NCBI RefSeq assembly: GCF_000685035.1
Contig: NZ_BAYB01000014.1
Coordinates: 214,560-278,559, forward strand
Direction of reading: 5' to 3'
Length of the DNA: 64,000 nucleotides
Origin: Paraburkholderia ferrariae NBRC 106233
GTDB lineage: Bacteria; Pseudomonadota; Gammaproteobacteria; Burkholderiales; Burkholderiaceae
In this document: positions 62,961-64,000 of the stretch, piece after piece
Layout: each line of letters starts with the position of its first letter
Position numbering within the stretch: position 1 is the stretch's first letter
Notes under the pieces: model-generated
What the model saw: only the letters and a program-made list of their open reading frames with translations
Databases searched by the model: none
What the model was told of the DNA's origin: nothing
Made by a program: the position numbers and the translations under genes

Positions 62961-63749
62961 CTACTTTTCGGCCGCCCGGTATGGGCTTTGGTACTCCGTA
63001 CCTTTGATATAGATCGTGAGCGCAAGCGTGTCTCGCACTTTCTCCGTGAGCGCGAGCCGTTGCACGCTATGCCAGCTGTTTTCCGCGCGAACAAAGGCGT
63101 AGGCTGAGTTGGGCTTGAATTCATTCGTCTTGTGCAGTTCGAATTCCGTTCCATTCCGGATATGAAAGGACGTACCGAGGTGAACTTGCGAGAGGTCGCG
63201 GGGGAAATAGAATTGCATCGTTGCAATCTTGCACGCGATGTCTGGATGAATCCCAATCCGATATCCCGGATAGTCGCGGTAGAAAACGGGCACGGGTATC
63301 AACTCTGGCCATTCGTCACCGTAGGCGGCTGCAATGCCCTTCGCGAACTTGGTGGTAATCGCATCGACCAGCGCGGGTGACGTCATCACACCGAGCATGC
63401 GTTTCCAGAATGCCCGTTGTTTCGGATTCAACCGTGGCAGGGTGCGTTCGCTCAGATCCAGCAGTTTGCGCGTGACCGTGCCATCTGGTAGCACAGCATC
63501 GGGATGCACGATGAAGTCGTAGGCATTCTCGTCTGGAAGATATTCGAGAATCTGCGCGTAGATTCTCGAGGTAAAAGCATTCTCGATATAGATGTTGTCG
63601 TTCGGAACGGGATCGATCGGCGCATTCCTGATTCGCTCAGCCAGCCGGTTTAACACCCTCTGCATTTCCGGATCGAGGTTGGGGTCGGTCCTGGCGCCGG
63701 GTATCTGCACGGCTACCCGATCGAACAAGCTATGTAATGCGCTAAGCAT
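62961..63749 (-). CDS. 2-oxoglutarate/Fe(II) oxygenase-like protein
   Basis: Soluble protein of 262 residues. ATG 63749 is chosen because GGAG lies five bases upstream; a GTG at 63764 is possible. The double-stranded beta-helix metal triad appears as His168 and Asp170 in GIHPDIACKIATMQFY and His227 in NSWHSVQRL, with Arg239 12 residues later in the place of the 2-oxoglutarate-binding arginine. This is the HxD...H...R pattern of prolyl-hydroxylase-like oxygenases. In a surface-glycan locus it may hydroxylate a sugar, a lipid carrier-linked intermediate or a protein. Substrate is unknown. Confidence 0.65.
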   Translation of the reverse strand: MLSALHSLFDRVAVQIPGARTDPNLDPEMQRVLNRLAERIRNAPIDPVPNDNIYIENAFTSRIYAQILEYLPDENAYDFIVHPDAVLPDGTVTRKLLDLSERTLPRLNPKQRAFWKRMLGVMTSPALVDAITTKFAKGIAAAYGDEWPELIPVPVFYRDYPGYRIGIHPDIACKIATMQFYFPRDLSQVHLGTSFHIRNGTEFELHKTNEFKPNSAYAFVRAENSWHSVQRLALTEKVRDTLALTIYIKGTEYQSPYRAAEK

Positions 63750-64000
63750 GGCATCTCCAAACACGCTAGAGTTCGAGGTCTGAGCGAGACGATATCACAC
63801 GGGCATATTGGGATGTGGCGATGATATTGCCGAGGCTGGCCGCGTTCGTCTGTGTGAATGGGGTCCGACTTGCGGGTGCGGTTCGGGCCAGGAGTATCTG
63901 CATGGTCTGATACTAATTTCATCGAGCCTCGGTAGACTTCGTCGCCGGCCAGGGAAATCGGACCCAGGAGGGCGGCACATACCGCATGCTAAAATCAAGC
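63750..64000. other. Right edge of the window
   Basis: About 250 bases with no supported gene; short open frames on the reverse strand have no ribosome sites. It probably includes the promoter of the oxygenase-acyltransferase pair and the approach to a gene beyond the window. Confidence 0.4.

Overview
The window looks like a chromosomal segment of a Burkholderia-type betaproteobacterium (Burkholderia, Paraburkholderia or Caballeronia). Evidence is the high GC content with strong G/C third positions, a CIRCE-controlled groESL pair, the yqgE-yqgF-pyrR-pyrB-pyrC'-plsC order, and an O-antigen locus abutting apaH. No rRNA, tRNA, CRISPR array or intact insertion sequence was seen. Genus is inference; no species is claimed.

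Region 1 (1-21.3 kb) is an exopolysaccharide locus of the Wzx/Wzy type. The order outer-membrane exporter, BY-kinase, two GT4 enzymes, polymerase, GT2, GT4 matches bceE-bceK of the cepacian locus. Three acyltransferases follow, two of them a tandem duplicate pair. A reverse-strand block then carries a gtrA-gtrB-gtrC-like glucosylation cassette, a large HAD-domain protein and a Wzx flippase. Two short arrays of 12-bp repeats lie in intergenic stretches of this locus.

Region 2 (21.5-29.9 kb) is a hydroxyproline (or related imino acid) catabolic cluster: epimerase, a three-subunit FAD/Fe-S dehydrogenase, a PAS-AraC regulator, a deaminase of the DHDPS family, an Ldh2-type reductase and a LivK-like binding protein. 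A 20-bp motif (18/20 identical) precedes both enzyme units and is a good candidate for the regulator's operator.

Region 3 (30.4-43.2 kb) is conserved chromosome: groS-groL, a GT9 transferase and O-antigen ligase, thiD, a rubredoxin, an Ala-rich unknown protein, yqgE, yqgF, pyrR, pyrB, a catalytically defective dihydroorotase homologue, and plsC.

Region 4 (43.2-64 kb) is an O-antigen island of visibly lower GC. It starts with a decayed rmd pseudogene next to apaH, then galU and rmlBACD for dTDP-rhamnose. Next come wzm-wzt, a DUF4422+GT8 double glycosyltransferase, glf and a GT2. That order parallels the Klebsiella D-galactan I operon (wzm-wzt-wbbM-glf-wbbN). The right end has further transferases, a polysialyltransferase-like protein, two acyltransferases and a 2-oxoglutarate/Fe(II) oxygenase-like protein, likely decorating or capping the polymer.
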